Shown here piece by piece: positions 35,929 to 46,900 of a DNA stretch of 64,000 nt (position 1 is its first letter; each line of letters begins with the position of its first letter). Source of the stretch: Pseudomonadota bacterium (GTDB lineage: Bacteria > Pseudomonadota > Gammaproteobacteria > Burkholderiales > Ferrovaceae); the NCBI GenBank assembly GCA_021805725.1, contig JAJZEH010000037.1:300101-364100 (forward strand), in the 5' to 3' direction. The translations under genes and the position numbers were made by a program. The notes below the pieces were generated by a model that saw nothing but the letters and a program-made list of their open reading frames with translations, was not told the origin of the DNA and did no database searches.

Positions 35929-37596
35929 ATGGCACAGTATGTATTCACCATGAACAGGGTCAGCAAGATTGTCCCTCCGAAGCGCCAGATCCTCAAGGAC
36001 ATTTCGCTCAGCTTCTTTCCAGGCGCCAAAATCGGCGTATTGGGGCTGAACGGCTCGGGCAAGTCCACCCTGCTTCGGATCATGGCAGGCATCGACACGG
36101 AAATCGAGGGCGAAGCCACGCCCATGCCCAACCTCAGCATAGGCTATTTGCCGCAGGAACCGCAGCTTGATCCCGAGATCACCGTGCGTGAAGCCGTTGA
36201 ACAGGGGCTGGGTGAGATTCTTTCGGCCCGGAAGGCCCTGGAAGTTGTTTATGCAGCTTATGCAGAGCCTGATGCCGATTTTGACGCATTGGCTGCTGAA
36301 CAGGCCCGGCTCGAAGCCATCATCAATGCATCGGATGGTCACACTGCCGAGCTTCAGATGGAAGTTGCAGCCGATGCGCTGCGCTTACCCCCCTGGGATG
36401 CCAAAATTGGCAAATTGTCCGGCGGAGAAAAACGCCGCGTAGCGCTTTGTCGCCTGTTGATCTCCAAACCAGACATGCTGCTGCTCGATGAGCCTACTAA
36501 TCACCTGGATGCGGAAAGCGTGGACTGGTTAGAGCAGTTTCTGCAACGATTTCCTGGAACCGTGGTGGCAGTCACCCACGATCGTTACTTTCTTGACAAT
36601 GCCGCCGAATGGATTCTTGAGCTGGACCGCGGACATGGCATTCCCTGGAAGGGCAACTACACATCCTGGCTGGAACAGAAGGAAGATCGCCTCAAGCAGG
36701 AGGAGTCACAGGAATCTGCTCGCCAGAAAGCCATCCAGAAGGAACTGGAATGGGTGCGCCAAAACCCCAAGGGACGCCAGGCCAAGTCCAAATCCCGCCT
36801 TGCACGATTCGAAGAGCTGAGCTCGCAGGAATACCAGAAGCGTAATGAAACCCAGGAAATCTTCATCCCGGTGGGCGATCGTCTGGGCGATACCGTGATT
36901 GAGTTCAATGACGTGAGCAAGGGTTTTGGTGATCGGCTGCTGCTGGATCACACCAGCTTTGCGATTCCGCCGGGGGCCATCGTGGGAATCATCGGCCCCA
37001 ATGGTGCTGGTAAATCCACCCTGTTTCGCATGATTACCGGCCAGGATAAACCCGATTCGGGCTCCATCAGGATCGGCCCAACCGTCAAACTGTCCTTCGT
37101 GGACCAAAGTCGCGACGCACTGAACAGCAAGAATACCGTCTGGGAGGAAATCTCGGGCGGGGCGGACATACTGACCGTGGGTAAATTCGAGACCCCCTCC
37201 CGCGCATATATTGGCCGTTTCAATTTCAAGGGTGCAGACCAGCAGAAGGTCGTTGGTAATCTTTCAGGGGGCGAGCGAGGGCGTCTGCATCTTGCAAAAA
37301 CCCTGATTCAAGGCGGAAATGTCCTGCTCCTGGATGAGCCCTCCAATGATTTGGACGTGGAAACCCTGCGTGCCCTGGAGGATGCCCTGCTGGAATTTGC
37401 CGGCTGTGTGATGGTGATTTCTCATGATCGCTGGTTTCTGGACCGGATTGCCACCCACATCATGGCATTCGAAGGGGAGTCGCAGGTGGTGTTCTTTGCC
37501 GGTAACTACCAGGAGTACGAAGCAGACAAAAAGAAGCGCCTGGGGGACGAAGGTGCTCGACCCAAGCGCATTCGATTCAAGGCGTTGCGGGCTTAA
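35929..37596 (+). CDS. ettA: Energy-dependent translational throttle protein EttA (ABC-F)
   Basis: Ribosome-associated ABC-F ATPase that gates initiating ribosomes according to ATP/ADP ratio. 555 residues, the usual length. Two ABC cassettes with Walker A GLNGSGKST (near residue 41) and GPNGAGKST (near 356), signatures LSGGEKRRV and LSGGERGRL, and both Walker B/Glu motifs (LLLDEPTNHLD, LLLDEPSNDLD). The EttA arm and toothbrush region lie between. The N-terminus MAQYVFTMNRVSKIVPP is characteristic. Its last 20 bases overlap the convergent helicase gene. Confidence 0.96.
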   Translation: MAQYVFTMNRVSKIVPPKRQILKDISLSFFPGAKIGVLGLNGSGKSTLLRIMAGIDTEIEGEATPMPNLSIGYLPQEPQLDPEITVREAVEQGLGEILSARKALEVVYAAYAEPDADFDALAAEQARLEAIINASDGHTAELQMEVAADALRLPPWDAKIGKLSGGEKRRVALCRLLISKPDMLLLDEPTNHLDAESVDWLEQFLQRFPGTVVAVTHDRYFLDNAAEWILELDRGHGIPWKGNYTSWLEQKEDRLKQEESQESARQKAIQKELEWVRQNPKGRQAKSKSRLARFEELSSQEYQKRNETQEIFIPVGDRLGDTVIEFNDVSKGFGDRLLLDHTSFAIPPGAIVGIIGPNGAGKSTLFRMITGQDKPDSGSIRIGPTVKLSFVDQSRDALNSKNTVWEEISGGADILTVGKFETPSRAYIGRFNFKGADQQKVVGNLSGGERGRLHLAKTLIQGGNVLLLDEPSNDLDVETLRALEDALLEFAGCVMVISHDRWFLDRIATHIMAFEGESQVVFFAGNYQEYEADKKKRLGDEGARPKRIRFKALRA

Positions 37597-40500
37597 CAAC
37601 CCCGCTGGCGGCCCCGGTTTCCTCCTGCAACAAACCGATCAGCTCTTCGGTGGAGATGGTGCTGGTCTCCCCTGCACCCTCCAGCAGACTGTCTGCCAGG
37701 TGGCGCTTGCGTTCATGCAACGCCACGATTTTTTCTTCGATGGTGTCTTTCGAGATCAGCCGGTAAACGGTCACCGGGCGTGTCTGACCTATGCGGTGGG
37801 CGCGGTCTGAGGCCTGGTCTTCCACTGCCGGATTCCACCAGGGATCCATGTGGATGACATAATCTGCGCCGGTGAGATTAAGCCCAACCCCCCCCGCCTT
37901 CAGGCTGATCAAGAACAAGTCGCCCTCGCCTTCCTGGAAGGCCTTGACGCGGCGTACGCGCTCCATGGAAGGAGTCGAGCCATCCAGATAATGGAAGGAA
38001 ACGCCACGCTCAGTGACGGCCTCGCGGATGATTTCCAGGTAATCCACAAATTGACTGAATATCAGTGCACGATGGCCACTTTCCCGCAGTTCCTCGACAA
38101 TTTCCATGAGTGCGGCCACTTTGCCCGAGGCCCATTCACGGTCTGGAATGACCAGGGAACCATGGCAACAGGCCCGGCGCAATTTCATGATACCCGCCAG
38201 TACCCGGATTCTGTTGGGTTGGTCTTCACCCTCCACGGTGACGCTTTCCAAAGCTTGCTGACGGACCGCCTCATACATGGCCCGCTCATCCGGACTAAGA
38301 TCCAGCGTCAAGGTCACCTCGGTGCGCGGCGGCAGTTCTGACAGCACCTGGGACTTGGTACGACGCAATACAAAGGGTTGAATCAGGCGGCGCAGGCGTT
38401 CACGGGCCTCTGCGTCATTGTTCTTTTCAATGGGGACGGCAAAGCGGTCCGTAAACGAATCCAGCGAGCCCAATAGCCCCGGGTTGATGAAGCGAAAGAG
38501 ATTCCACAGTTCACCCAGATGATTTTCTATGGGGGTGCCGGTCGTAATCAGGCGAAACTTGGATTTCAGTTTCATCGCCGCCTGAGAGCGTTTGGTGCCG
38601 GAATTCTTGATCGCCTGGGCTTCGTCCAGGACTACCGTGGCCCATTCTTTGGTGGCCAGGGCTTCGGTTTCCTGCTGAAAAAGGGTGTAGCTCATGATGA
38701 TCAATTCGCCGGGGCCCGCATCCGCAAAATTCCGGTCGCGGGGTCCGTTTCCCAACCAGCGAATCTTGAGCGACGGGGCAAAACGCCTTGCTTCGCTATC
38801 CCAGTTACCGCATACGGAAGTGGGCGCAACCACCAGGGCCGGGCCCTGCGAGGCGCGGTACAACAGCAATGCCAGGGTTTGCAAGGTTTTCCCCAGCCCC
38901 ATGTCGTCGGCAAGGCAGGCACCTGCACCAGAATGTGCATGGCGAGCCAGCCATTCAAAACCGACTTTCTGGTAGTCCCGCAATTCAGCATTAAGGCCCT
39001 CGGGCAATTCGGGTTGCCATACGGACAGGGCTTCGCGCCGCTCCAGCAAAGCGCGCCAGCCTGGATCGCTGTGGGTTTCGGTGACTTCATCCACGACGCT
39101 GGACAACTGCGATGCAGCCAGTGCATGGATGCGCAGCAGATCGGCATGTTGTTCGGACAAGCCGCCCAGTTCACGTACACGCCTGAGCAGTTGCTCGCTC
39201 AAGGCCAGGTATTGCCCATCCTTGAGGGCCACAAACCGGGTTCCTGGCGTGGAGGCGGCTTCCAGCAATGCCTTGAGTTCAACCACGGTGTTGCTGTCCA
39301 CCGCGATGCTTCCCGAAACCCCCAGCCAATCGCCTTGTGAGGAGACCTGCAAAGTCAGTTGGCTTGCATCCACCTCACCGCGAATCTTTAATGTCTCACC
39401 TTCAGGCCAGCGCAATTTCACCTCGTCGCCCATCTCGCGCAGGGCAAGGAGCAATTCGCAAGCCGTGGCTGGGTTGGTGCTGTGACCGTGATAGTCGTAA
39501 TCGGAAGGCTTGATCCAGGGAAGGCAAACCTCAAAAATTCTGTCAGCCGCAGCGCGCTCCTGGCGCAATTGGCGCAAGGACTCGCGCTGCACCGGTTCGT
39601 CGGGAGACGCATAACCCACGCATTCCTGACCGGCGCCTGGTGTGTACGCTTCACCGCGATCCCCTTCGGGATACACCATGAGCTCCACCTGAAGTCCCGT
39701 GGGCGAAGGTGACAACAAGGCATAGATTTGTGGGTCAGCCGGAACGATTTCCGTGTTTCCACCTCCGATGTCTGACCTGACGCGAAAGCGCAGGGTCAGT
39801 CCTTCAATCGACTTTACCAGACGCTCCTCTGCGGATTTTGGCAATACCAGACCCTCTCGGCCGATCACGCCCAATGCGCGTTCCTGATCTGCCGACATCT
39901 CGATGATGCGCAACCGGTTGCGGGTCTCACGCATCAGGTGATATCGCGACTCTTCCGGCAAGGCGGGCGTCATGACGAGACGCAGTTGATTCCGCTCGCG
40001 CTGGACCACGATTTCGGGTTGGCCTCGCAGCAACTGCACGGATTGATCCGGGCTTTGGGACCAGAACAGCAGGGGGTGGTCTATCAACAGGGCCAAGGCC
40101 GACATGCTGTCGATTCGCTTCTCGCTGCCCTTTTTGGCGATATCCGCATGGCGCAACATGGCGATCACTGCGCGGTCCTGCTCCGTCAATCCTTCCAGGT
40201 CCTGCTGGGCCGTGAGCATTCGATTGATGGTGACGGCTTTTCCCTGGCCCCAGGCATTGCCCTGTGCGCGCCGCTGTTCGCGCGCTTCAAGCAAACATTG
40301 TCCCGTTTCGGGAATATAGGTGAGGTACCAGGCAAATCGCACATTTCGTGGCGGCGGCGTGGTGCTGGAAAATTCATTGCCCAATCGGTCCAGAGCCCCC
40401 AAAGCGCGCTCCCACAGCGGCTGGCGTCGGATTGCTTCGGCCAGCGTGGTCGTACCCAGTTCATAATGAAGTTTTTCAGCGCGCTCTGCCGAAGTGGGAT

Positions 40501-41770
40501 TATCCATTCGTCCCAACAGCCCCAGGGCTTCCGCCGCAATCCACCGATAGCCTTGGGATTCGGCTTTGGCGGCAAGGTCGCGCAGGCGATCACGGTCAAT
40601 GCGCTCCCCAGCCCCGTCCACCCACCAACTGGCCAAAGCGCGAAACAGGGTACCCAAGGGATCGCGATCAGAAGCTTCCGTGCGGTCTTCAGAGGCCAGC
40701 ACGTCCACCGACTGGGTGGCCCGTGCCACATGCCCAAGGCAGGCGAAAACGGAAAGCATGGACGAGCCCCCCTTGATGACTGCGGCGATGTGGCTGGACG
40801 CCTTTTCCAGGCGTTTGGGATCTCCTGTGGAAATCAGGGCGATGACGTAGGCCACCCCGCTTAAGCCCGCCATGCCCGCCTTGCGCAAATCCTGTGCCTT
40901 TTTGCCATCCTTGAGAACGCTCTCAAAGATTTTCAGGCCCTCTTCCATCTGCCCGCGAAGCACGCACGCAAGTCCTGCGATGGGTGTTGTGGCATTGCCA
41001 CTCTTGCCGCGCGAGAGCAAGACGGCATCGTCAATGTGCCCTCGCATGACCATGGGTTCGCACAGCACCGTGGCAAACCAGCCCTTCTGTTCATCCCTGG
41101 CGGTCTTGGCGCGATCCCTCAGCCAGGACATGGGCCCGGAACAGGACTCCATCCGGTTCAGACGGACCATCAACAGGGTTGCGGCAACGGGCAGGCTGAT
41201 CTCCGGCGGCAAACTGTCAAATTGAGCAGACTGGAAGGGGTTGTCGAAAATGGCGACATAGGGGTTTTTGCTGCGCCACTCTGCAGAAAAATAGCTCTGG
41301 ATGGTTTGAGCAAGGCGTGTGAAATCATCAAACCGGCCGGCGTACAGGGCAAGGCGCAAGTCGCGCACACCTTCACCAAATTGGCGCACAAAATAGCCAT
41401 AACGATAATCGGCAATCTTGAAAACGGTACGGATGGCTTCGACCATCGGGGCGCAGCGTGCCGTGTGTGAGAGCAGGCGTGCAAGGTGTTCCGAGAGCGT
41501 CTGCTCGCAAGAGATTCGGGGCCCCTGTGCAACCAGTGCGCCGCTGGCAACCAGGGATTCCACCGCAGGGTTAAGCGTGGCCAGCACCCAGGGCTGACCC
41601 TCAGCGTCGCGACACTGCGCGGCTTCCAGGCATTGAAGTAGCTGCCCCTTGGTGATAGGGACATGGGCCAGCGACACCAGTTGCAATAACTCCAACAGAT
41701 GGAGCGCAAATGCCGGTTTGTCTTGGTCCACTTCTGCCAGAGGTCTAGGAACTACAGGGGTCATCACCAT
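37577..41770 (-). CDS. Very large SNF2-family helicase/ATPase
   Basis: 1397-residue protein with a C-terminal SNF2 engine. Motif I DDMGLGKT near residue 953, the DEAQ box (VVLDEAQAIKN) near 1047, TGTPIENHLGELWNLF, and the C-terminal helicase with HRIGQTRPVTVYRL near 1326. The first 900 or so residues show no domain I can name: helical, repeat-like sequence to about 450, then beta-rich and acidic sequence before the ATPase. No SWIM zinc finger or nuclease domain is visible. Relatives (HepA/RapA-like) remodel RNA polymerase or other DNA-bound proteins, so a chromatin- or transcription-recycling role is possible. It stands alone, convergent with ettA and divergent from an MlaF-like gene. ATG 41770 or 41764 may be the start. 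Confidence 0.88.
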   Translation of the reverse strand: MVMTPVVPRPLAEVDQDKPAFALHLLELLQLVSLAHVPITKGQLLQCLEAAQCRDAEGQPWVLATLNPAVESLVASGALVAQGPRISCEQTLSEHLARLLSHTARCAPMVEAIRTVFKIADYRYGYFVRQFGEGVRDLRLALYAGRFDDFTRLAQTIQSYFSAEWRSKNPYVAIFDNPFQSAQFDSLPPEISLPVAATLLMVRLNRMESCSGPMSWLRDRAKTARDEQKGWFATVLCEPMVMRGHIDDAVLLSRGKSGNATTPIAGLACVLRGQMEEGLKIFESVLKDGKKAQDLRKAGMAGLSGVAYVIALISTGDPKRLEKASSHIAAVIKGGSSMLSVFACLGHVARATQSVDVLASEDRTEASDRDPLGTLFRALASWWVDGAGERIDRDRLRDLAAKAESQGYRWIAAEALGLLGRMDNPTSAERAEKLHYELGTTTLAEAIRRQPLWERALGALDRLGNEFSSTTPPPRNVRFAWYLTYIPETGQCLLEAREQRRAQGNAWGQGKAVTINRMLTAQQDLEGLTEQDRAVIAMLRHADIAKKGSEKRIDSMSALALLIDHPLLFWSQSPDQSVQLLRGQPEIVVQRERNQLRLVMTPALPEESRYHLMRETRNRLRIIEMSADQERALGVIGREGLVLPKSAEERLVKSIEGLTLRFRVRSDIGGGNTEIVPADPQIYALLSPSPTGLQVELMVYPEGDRGEAYTPGAGQECVGYASPDEPVQRESLRQLRQERAAADRIFEVCLPWIKPSDYDYHGHSTNPATACELLLALREMGDEVKLRWPEGETLKIRGEVDASQLTLQVSSQGDWLGVSGSIAVDSNTVVELKALLEAASTPGTRFVALKDGQYLALSEQLLRRVRELGGLSEQHADLLRIHALAASQLSSVVDEVTETHSDPGWRALLERREALSVWQPELPEGLNAELRDYQKVGFEWLARHAHSGAGACLADDMGLGKTLQTLALLLYRASQGPALVVAPTSVCGNWDSEARRFAPSLKIRWLGNGPRDRNFADAGPGELIIMSYTLFQQETEALATKEWATVVLDEAQAIKNSGTKRSQAAMKLKSKFRLITTGTPIENHLGELWNLFRFINPGLLGSLDSFTDRFAVPIEKNNDAEARERLRRLIQPFVLRRTKSQVLSELPPRTEVTLTLDLSPDERAMYEAVRQQALESVTVEGEDQPNRIRVLAGIMKLRRACCHGSLVIPDREWASGKVAALMEIVEELRESGHRALIFSQFVDYLEIIREAVTERGVSFHYLDGSTPSMERVRRVKAFQEGEGDLFLISLKAGGVGLNLTGADYVIHMDPWWNPAVEDQASDRAHRIGQTRPVTVYRLISKDTIEEKIVALHERKRHLADSLLEGAGETSTISTEELIGLLQEETGAASGVVKPATP

Positions 41771-41895
41771 TCGGTGTCCGAAACTGATTCAATGAAGTTA
41801 TGTGTACAGACGAAGCTAAAGATTCTACGGCTTCGATAGCCATATGCCAAGGCCCTGATTTTTTGCCATGTTTTTGCATCTGCCGGCTGTTTTCC

Positions 41896-41924
41896 TTGCC
41901 TTGAGACGGCTCGCCCGCTAGGAT
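41896..41924 (+). promoter_or_regulatory. Candidate sigma-70 promoter for the MlaF-like/RND operon
   Basis: TTGCCT at 41896-41901 and TAGGAT at 41919-41924 are 17 bases apart; each matches four of six consensus bases. The pair lies 33 bases before the ATG at 41958. Modest match, so tentative. Confidence 0.35.
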
Positions 41925-41957
41925 TGCGTGCTACTTCCATATTTCGCCGAGAATGAT

Positions 41958-42767
41958 ATGAGCTCTCCTTTGCTTGAACTTGAAGATTTGCATTTCAGTT
42001 ACGGTTCTCGCGAGGTCTTGCGGGGAATCAACATGACCCTAGCAGAAGGCAAGATTTCGGCGATCCTGGGAACAAGCGGTTGCGGCAAAACGACCTTGCT
42101 GAAGCTCGTGGGTGGACAGTTGCATCCAGACCGCGGTGCGGTGCGATTCAGGGGACGGGTGGTGCACGAAATGAATGACCGCCAGCTGTACGAAATGCGT
42201 CGCGAAATGGGCATGATGTTCCAGCAGGGTGGTCTCTTCAGTGACATGACCGTATTCGATAACGTGGCTTTCCCCATCAGGGAGCATACGCAGCTGCCCG
42301 AACGGCTGGTACGGGATCTGGTCCTGATGAAACTCCAGGCAGTGGGGTTGCGCGGAGCGCGTGACCTCTTTCCGGCTGAATTATCAGGAGGAATGAACCG
42401 CAGGGTCTGCCTCGCGCGAGCCATTGCCATGGATCCCACCGTGACCATTTACGATGAGCCCTTCGCCGGACTCGACCCTATATCCCTCAATGCCGTGGCC
42501 AAATTAATTCGTGAACTTAATGACGCCATTGGCATCACATCCATCGTCGTTACCTATGACGTCAGCGAATCCTTGAAAGTGGTTGATGAAATCTTTTTGC
42601 TCTCTGAGGGCGTGGTCGTGAGTCACGGAGACCCGGCGACACTCAGTAATTCCAACGATCCCTATGCGCATCAGTTCATTCACGCCGAGCCCGATGGACC
42701 CGTGCCGTTTCAGGTTCCGGCGCCCTCGCTGGCCCGCGATTTTCGTTTTGCCCCTGTTGCGAGGTAA
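41958..42767 (+). CDS. MlaF-like ABC ATPase with tyrosine in the H-loop
   Basis: Nucleotide-binding subunit, 269 residues, most like MlaF of the phospholipid-trafficking Mla system. Walker A GTSGCGKTT, MMFQQGGLFSDMTVFDNVAFP, the MlaF-type signature LSGGMNRRVCLARAIAMDP and Walker B IYDEPFAGLDPIS are intact. The switch (H-loop) position reads VVTYDVSES where the family has VVTHDV, from a TAT codon instead of CAT. No mlaE, D, C or B gene is next to it; instead an RND adaptor follows after two bases. It may have taken on another role, or have reduced ATPase activity. ATG 41958 gives the typical start. The C-terminal tail after residue 245 is Pro-rich. Confidence 0.85.
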   Translation: MSSPLLELEDLHFSYGSREVLRGINMTLAEGKISAILGTSGCGKTTLLKLVGGQLHPDRGAVRFRGRVVHEMNDRQLYEMRREMGMMFQQGGLFSDMTVFDNVAFPIREHTQLPERLVRDLVLMKLQAVGLRGARDLFPAELSGGMNRRVCLARAIAMDPTVTIYDEPFAGLDPISLNAVAKLIRELNDAIGITSIVVTYDVSESLKVVDEIFLLSEGVVVSHGDPATLSNSNDPYAHQFIHAEPDGPVPFQVPAPSLARDFRFAPVAR

Positions 42768-42769
42768 TT

Positions 42770-43936
42770 GTGAAATTGTCCATGAGCCAACTCTTTCAAT
42801 ATAAGCGGCCCCGGTTCTGGATCGGAGTGCTGATACTGGGGTTGTTGGCTGCACTGGCCTTTAAATTGTATGTTGGTTCCCTTCACGGAGGTAAAGCTGC
42901 CAGCCCGCGCCGGGCGCCGTTGGCGCCCGTGAGTGTTGCCCCGGTCGCCACAACCGACTTTCCGGTATGGCTTGTCGGTTTGGGTACGGTCACACCCGTC
43001 TATACTGTCTCGGTACGTTCCATGGTGGACGGACAGCTGATGCGGGTCAATTTCCAGGAAGGGCAGATCGTCAAGGAGGGCGAGCTTCTGGCAGAAATCG
43101 ATCCGCGACCTTTTCAAGTCCAACTTGAGCAGGCATTGGGCCAACTCGCCCACGATCGTGCGCTGCTGCAGAATGCCCAACTGGATTTGAAGCGGTACAA
43201 GGTACTCGCCGAGACCGGCGCAGTACCACAGCAGCAACTGGACACGCAGGTGGCCCTGGTGGCCCAGTACGAAGCCTCCATCCAGTCGGATCAGGCGCAG
43301 GTGGACAATGCCAAACTGCAACTGGTTTACGCGCGAATCACCGCTCCGGTGTCAGGCAGATTGGGTTTGCGTCAAGTGGACCCGGGCAACATCATCCATA
43401 CCACGGACACCAACGGCATGGTGATGCTGACGCAGCTTTCACCCATCACCGTCATTTTTCCCTTGCCACAAGATGCCCTGCCAGCCATCCTCAAAGCCCT
43501 TAAAGAGCCTGAGGCGTTGCGCGTGGAAGCCTGGGACCGGACCAACAGCATCCGGCTGGCCGAAGGTCATCTCCTGACGGTGGATAACGAAGTGGATGTC
43601 ACCACAGGCATGGTCAAGCTACGGGCCCAGTTCAAGAATGCGGACTACAGTCTCTTTCCAAATCAGTTCGTCAATGCGCGCCTGAAAGTGGATACGATCA
43701 AGGGTGCTCTCGTCATTCCCGTGGCAGGGGTGCAGCAAGGGGCGGAAGGGCCCTATGCCTACGTAGTCAACGCGCAGCACGTTGTGTCGGTGCGCAAGCT
43801 CAAAGTGGGTCCGGGCGATGGCGAACGCGTATCCATCTTGCAAGGTTTGGCAAATGGCGAGGAAGTGGTGACGGATGGTATAGACCACCTGCGTGAAGGA
43901 GTCACTGTCGAAGTATCCCATCACGAAAAGCCCTAG
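42770..43936 (+). CDS. mdtA: RND efflux periplasmic adaptor (MdtA-like)
   Basis: Membrane fusion protein of an MdtABC-type pump, 388 residues. N-terminal anchor at about 15-32, the barrel-sandwich pattern [19 protein letters not shown] and [20 protein letters not shown], a coiled-coil hairpin at about 115-185, the returning lipoyl half [18 protein letters not shown] and the membrane-proximal domain. Start is GTG 42770 with GAGG five bases upstream (shared with the end of the preceding gene). It is followed after eight bases by the first of two RND permeases. Confidence 0.93.
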   Translation: MKLSMSQLFQYKRPRFWIGVLILGLLAALAFKLYVGSLHGGKAASPRRAPLAPVSVAPVATTDFPVWLVGLGTVTPVYTVSVRSMVDGQLMRVNFQEGQIVKEGELLAEIDPRPFQVQLEQALGQLAHDRALLQNAQLDLKRYKVLAETGAVPQQQLDTQVALVAQYEASIQSDQAQVDNAKLQLVYARITAPVSGRLGLRQVDPGNIIHTTDTNGMVMLTQLSPITVIFPLPQDALPAILKALKEPEALRVEAWDRTNSIRLAEGHLLTVDNEVDVTTGMVKLRAQFKNADYSLFPNQFVNARLKVDTIKGALVIPVAGVQQGAEGPYAYVVNAQHVVSVRKLKVGPGDGERVSILQGLANGEEVVTDGIDHLREGVTVEVSHHEKP

Positions 43937-43944
43937 GCTTCACC

Positions 43945-46900
43945 TTGAACATATCAAAAATTTTCATTGAACGGCCGGTGGCGACTTCGCTCATCATGGT
44001 CGCACTGCTGCTGGCCGGATTCATCGCCTGGCGATATTTACCGCTTTCTGCCTTGCCCGAGGTGGACTATCCCACCATCGAGGTGACCACGCTCTATCCC
44101 GGCGCAGGCCCGGAAGTGACTGCATCTGCCATCACGGCGCCGCTTGAGCGCCAGTTCGGCCAGATGCCTGGCTTAAGCCAGATGAGTTCAACCAGTTCCG
44201 GTGGTGCTTCGGTGATCACCCTCCAGTTCGCCCTCAGCATGTCGCTTGATGTGGCCGAACAGCAAGTGCAGGAAGCCATCAATGCGGCCGGCACCTTTCT
44301 GCCTACCGACCTACCCATGCCTCCCCTCTATAACAAGGTCAACCCGGCCGATGCGCCCATCCTGACGCTGGCGGTTACCTCTCCTGCCATGACCCTGCCT
44401 CGTCTTCAGGACTGGGTGGACACGCGTCTAGTGCAAAAAATTTCACAATTACCTGGCGTCGGCATGGTCAGCATGGGCGGAGGCTTGCGCCCGGCAATCC
44501 GGGTACAGCTTGATCCTGGTGCACTCGCCTTTCGTCAGTTGGGTTTTGAAGACGTGCGTACAGCAATCGTGAACAACAATGTCAACTTGCCCAAGGGCAG
44601 CTTCGACGGACCCGAGCGCTCTGCTGTGGTGGACGCAAGTGACCAGCTGCGTCAAGCCGGAGACTACCGCCAGATCATCATCGCCTATCTCAACGGCGCG
44701 CCCGTACGACTGGGAGATGTTGCCACCGTCACGGAAAGTGCAGAAGACACGCATCTGGCTGCCTGGCATAACCGTACCCCTGCCATTATCGTGAATGTGC
44801 AGCGTCAGCCCGGTGCCAACGTCATCGAGGTGTCAGACCGGGTCAAGGCACTGCTGCCGCAGCTGCAGCAATCCCTGCCCCAGTCAGTGGAAGTGTCTCT
44901 GCTCACGGATCGCACCACCACCATTCGCGCTTCAGTGCACGAAATTCAGTTCGAAATGCTGCTCGCCATCGCGCTGGTGGTGATGGTCATTTTTCTTTTT
45001 CTGCGCAATTTGCCCGCCACCATCATTCCGAGCGTTGCAGTGCCGCTGTCGCTGGTGGGCACGCTGGCATTCATGTATCTCGAGAACTTCAGCATCAACA
45101 ACCTGACGCTGATGGCCCTCACCATCGCCACCGGATTTGTGGTGGACGATGCCATCGTCATGATTGAAAACATAGCACGCTATCTGGAACAGGGCGAGTC
45201 ACCCATGCAGGCAGCGCTCAAAGGAGCGCGCCAGATTGGGTTCACCATCATTTCCTTGACCATTTCCCTGATTGCAGTGCTGATACCACTTTTATTCATG
45301 TCGGACGTGATCGGCCGCTTGTTCCGGGAATTTGCCATCACCCTGGCTGTGGCCATCATGATTTCTGCTGTGGTGTCCTTGACCCTTACACCCATGATGT
45401 GTGCCCGCATCCTGGGCAAAACGCGGGAGAAAGCAGCTGTCACCGTTATTGGTGCCCGCACCAAAGCAGCCTTCGATCGGCTCATCGCTGCATACGGCAG
45501 CGCACTGGACTGGGTGCTGCGGCACCAGAAAGCCACCTTGTGGGTGGCTGTTGCCACGTTTGCCTTGACGGCCCTGCTGTACCTGTACATCCCCAAAGGA
45601 TTTTTTCCGGTGCAGGACACAGGCATCCTCCAGGCCATCACTGATGCGCCCCAGTCCATTTCGTTTCAGGGAATGGCAGCGCGTCAGCAGGCTGTGGCCG
45701 AAACCCTGTTGCAGGACCCGGCCGTGGAAAGCCTGTCTTCCTTCATTGGGGTGGATGGCATCAACACCACCATCAACAGCGGGCGCCTCCTTATCAGCCT
45801 CAAACCTCTGGAAGCGCGCGGACCGGATGGCGGCGTCACCGAGGTGATGGCGCGATTGCGTCAGAGGCTGGCCAAGGTGGAAGGTATGCACGTTTATCTG
45901 CAACCCGTGCAGGACCTCACCATCGAGGACACCCTGTCTCGTACCCAGTTTCAGATGACGCTAGAGAGCCCCAAGCCAGAAGAGATACAGGAGTGGACGA
46001 CGAAGTTGGTGAGCCGTCTGCAGGCGCTGCCGCAACTCAAGGATGTGGCGAGCGATCTGCTCAATGACGGGCAGCGGGTGTACCTGGACATTGATCGCAA
46101 CAATGCCGGTCGCCTTGGCGTGACCGTGGCGGCCATCGACAACGCGCTTTACGACGCTTTCGGACAGCGCATCATATCCACCATTTTCACGCAATCCAAT
46201 CAGTACCGTGTGGTACTTGAGGTGCTGCCTGAGTTCCGAAAAAACCCGAAGCAACTCGACAGTATCTACGTCACAGGGGCCCTTCCGGGTTCCGTGAGTG
46301 TGGGTGGGTTGGGGCCTGCCATTGTGCCCAACGCCACCAACTCACCCGGTGCTACCACCACCTCCGGTCCAATAACCGCCTCCGGCGGTGGCAACGTACA
46401 GATTCCATTGAGCGAGCTGGTGCATGTCTCGGAACGCGTTGGTCCCCTCGCGATCCACCATTTGGGACAGTTTCCCTCCTCCACCATTTCATTCAATCTC
46501 AGCCGTGGGGTGTCGCTTGGCCAAGCGGTGGATGCCATCAATGCCGCCCAACAGGAGATTCACCTGCCTGAGAGCATCGAGACACGGTATCAGGGGGCCG
46601 CCCGGGCCTACCAAAAATCCCTTTCATCCACGTTGCTGTTGATCCTGGCCGCCGTGGTGACCATGTATATCGTGCTGGGCGTACTCTATGAAAGTTACAT
46701 CCACCCCATTACGATCCTTTCCACCCTGCCCTCTGCCGGCGTGGGCGCGCTGCTGGCACTCTTCCTCACCGGCAACGACCTGGGCGTACTGGGCATCATC
46801 GGGATCATTTTGCTGATTGGCATCGTCAAGAAAAATGCGATCATGATGATCGACTTTGCACTGGATGCCCAAAGAAACCAGGGATTAAGTGCGCTTGACG

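Noticed and set aside
35832..36170. Plus-strand open frame before and into ettA
   Set aside because: It runs through the ettA start in another frame, has no family similarity and the region is better explained as leader and promoter of ettA.
39938..40864. 308-codon plus-strand frame inside the helicase gene
   Set aside because: It is a shadow of the SNF2 gene's N-terminal region, with no recognisable domain and no start signal.
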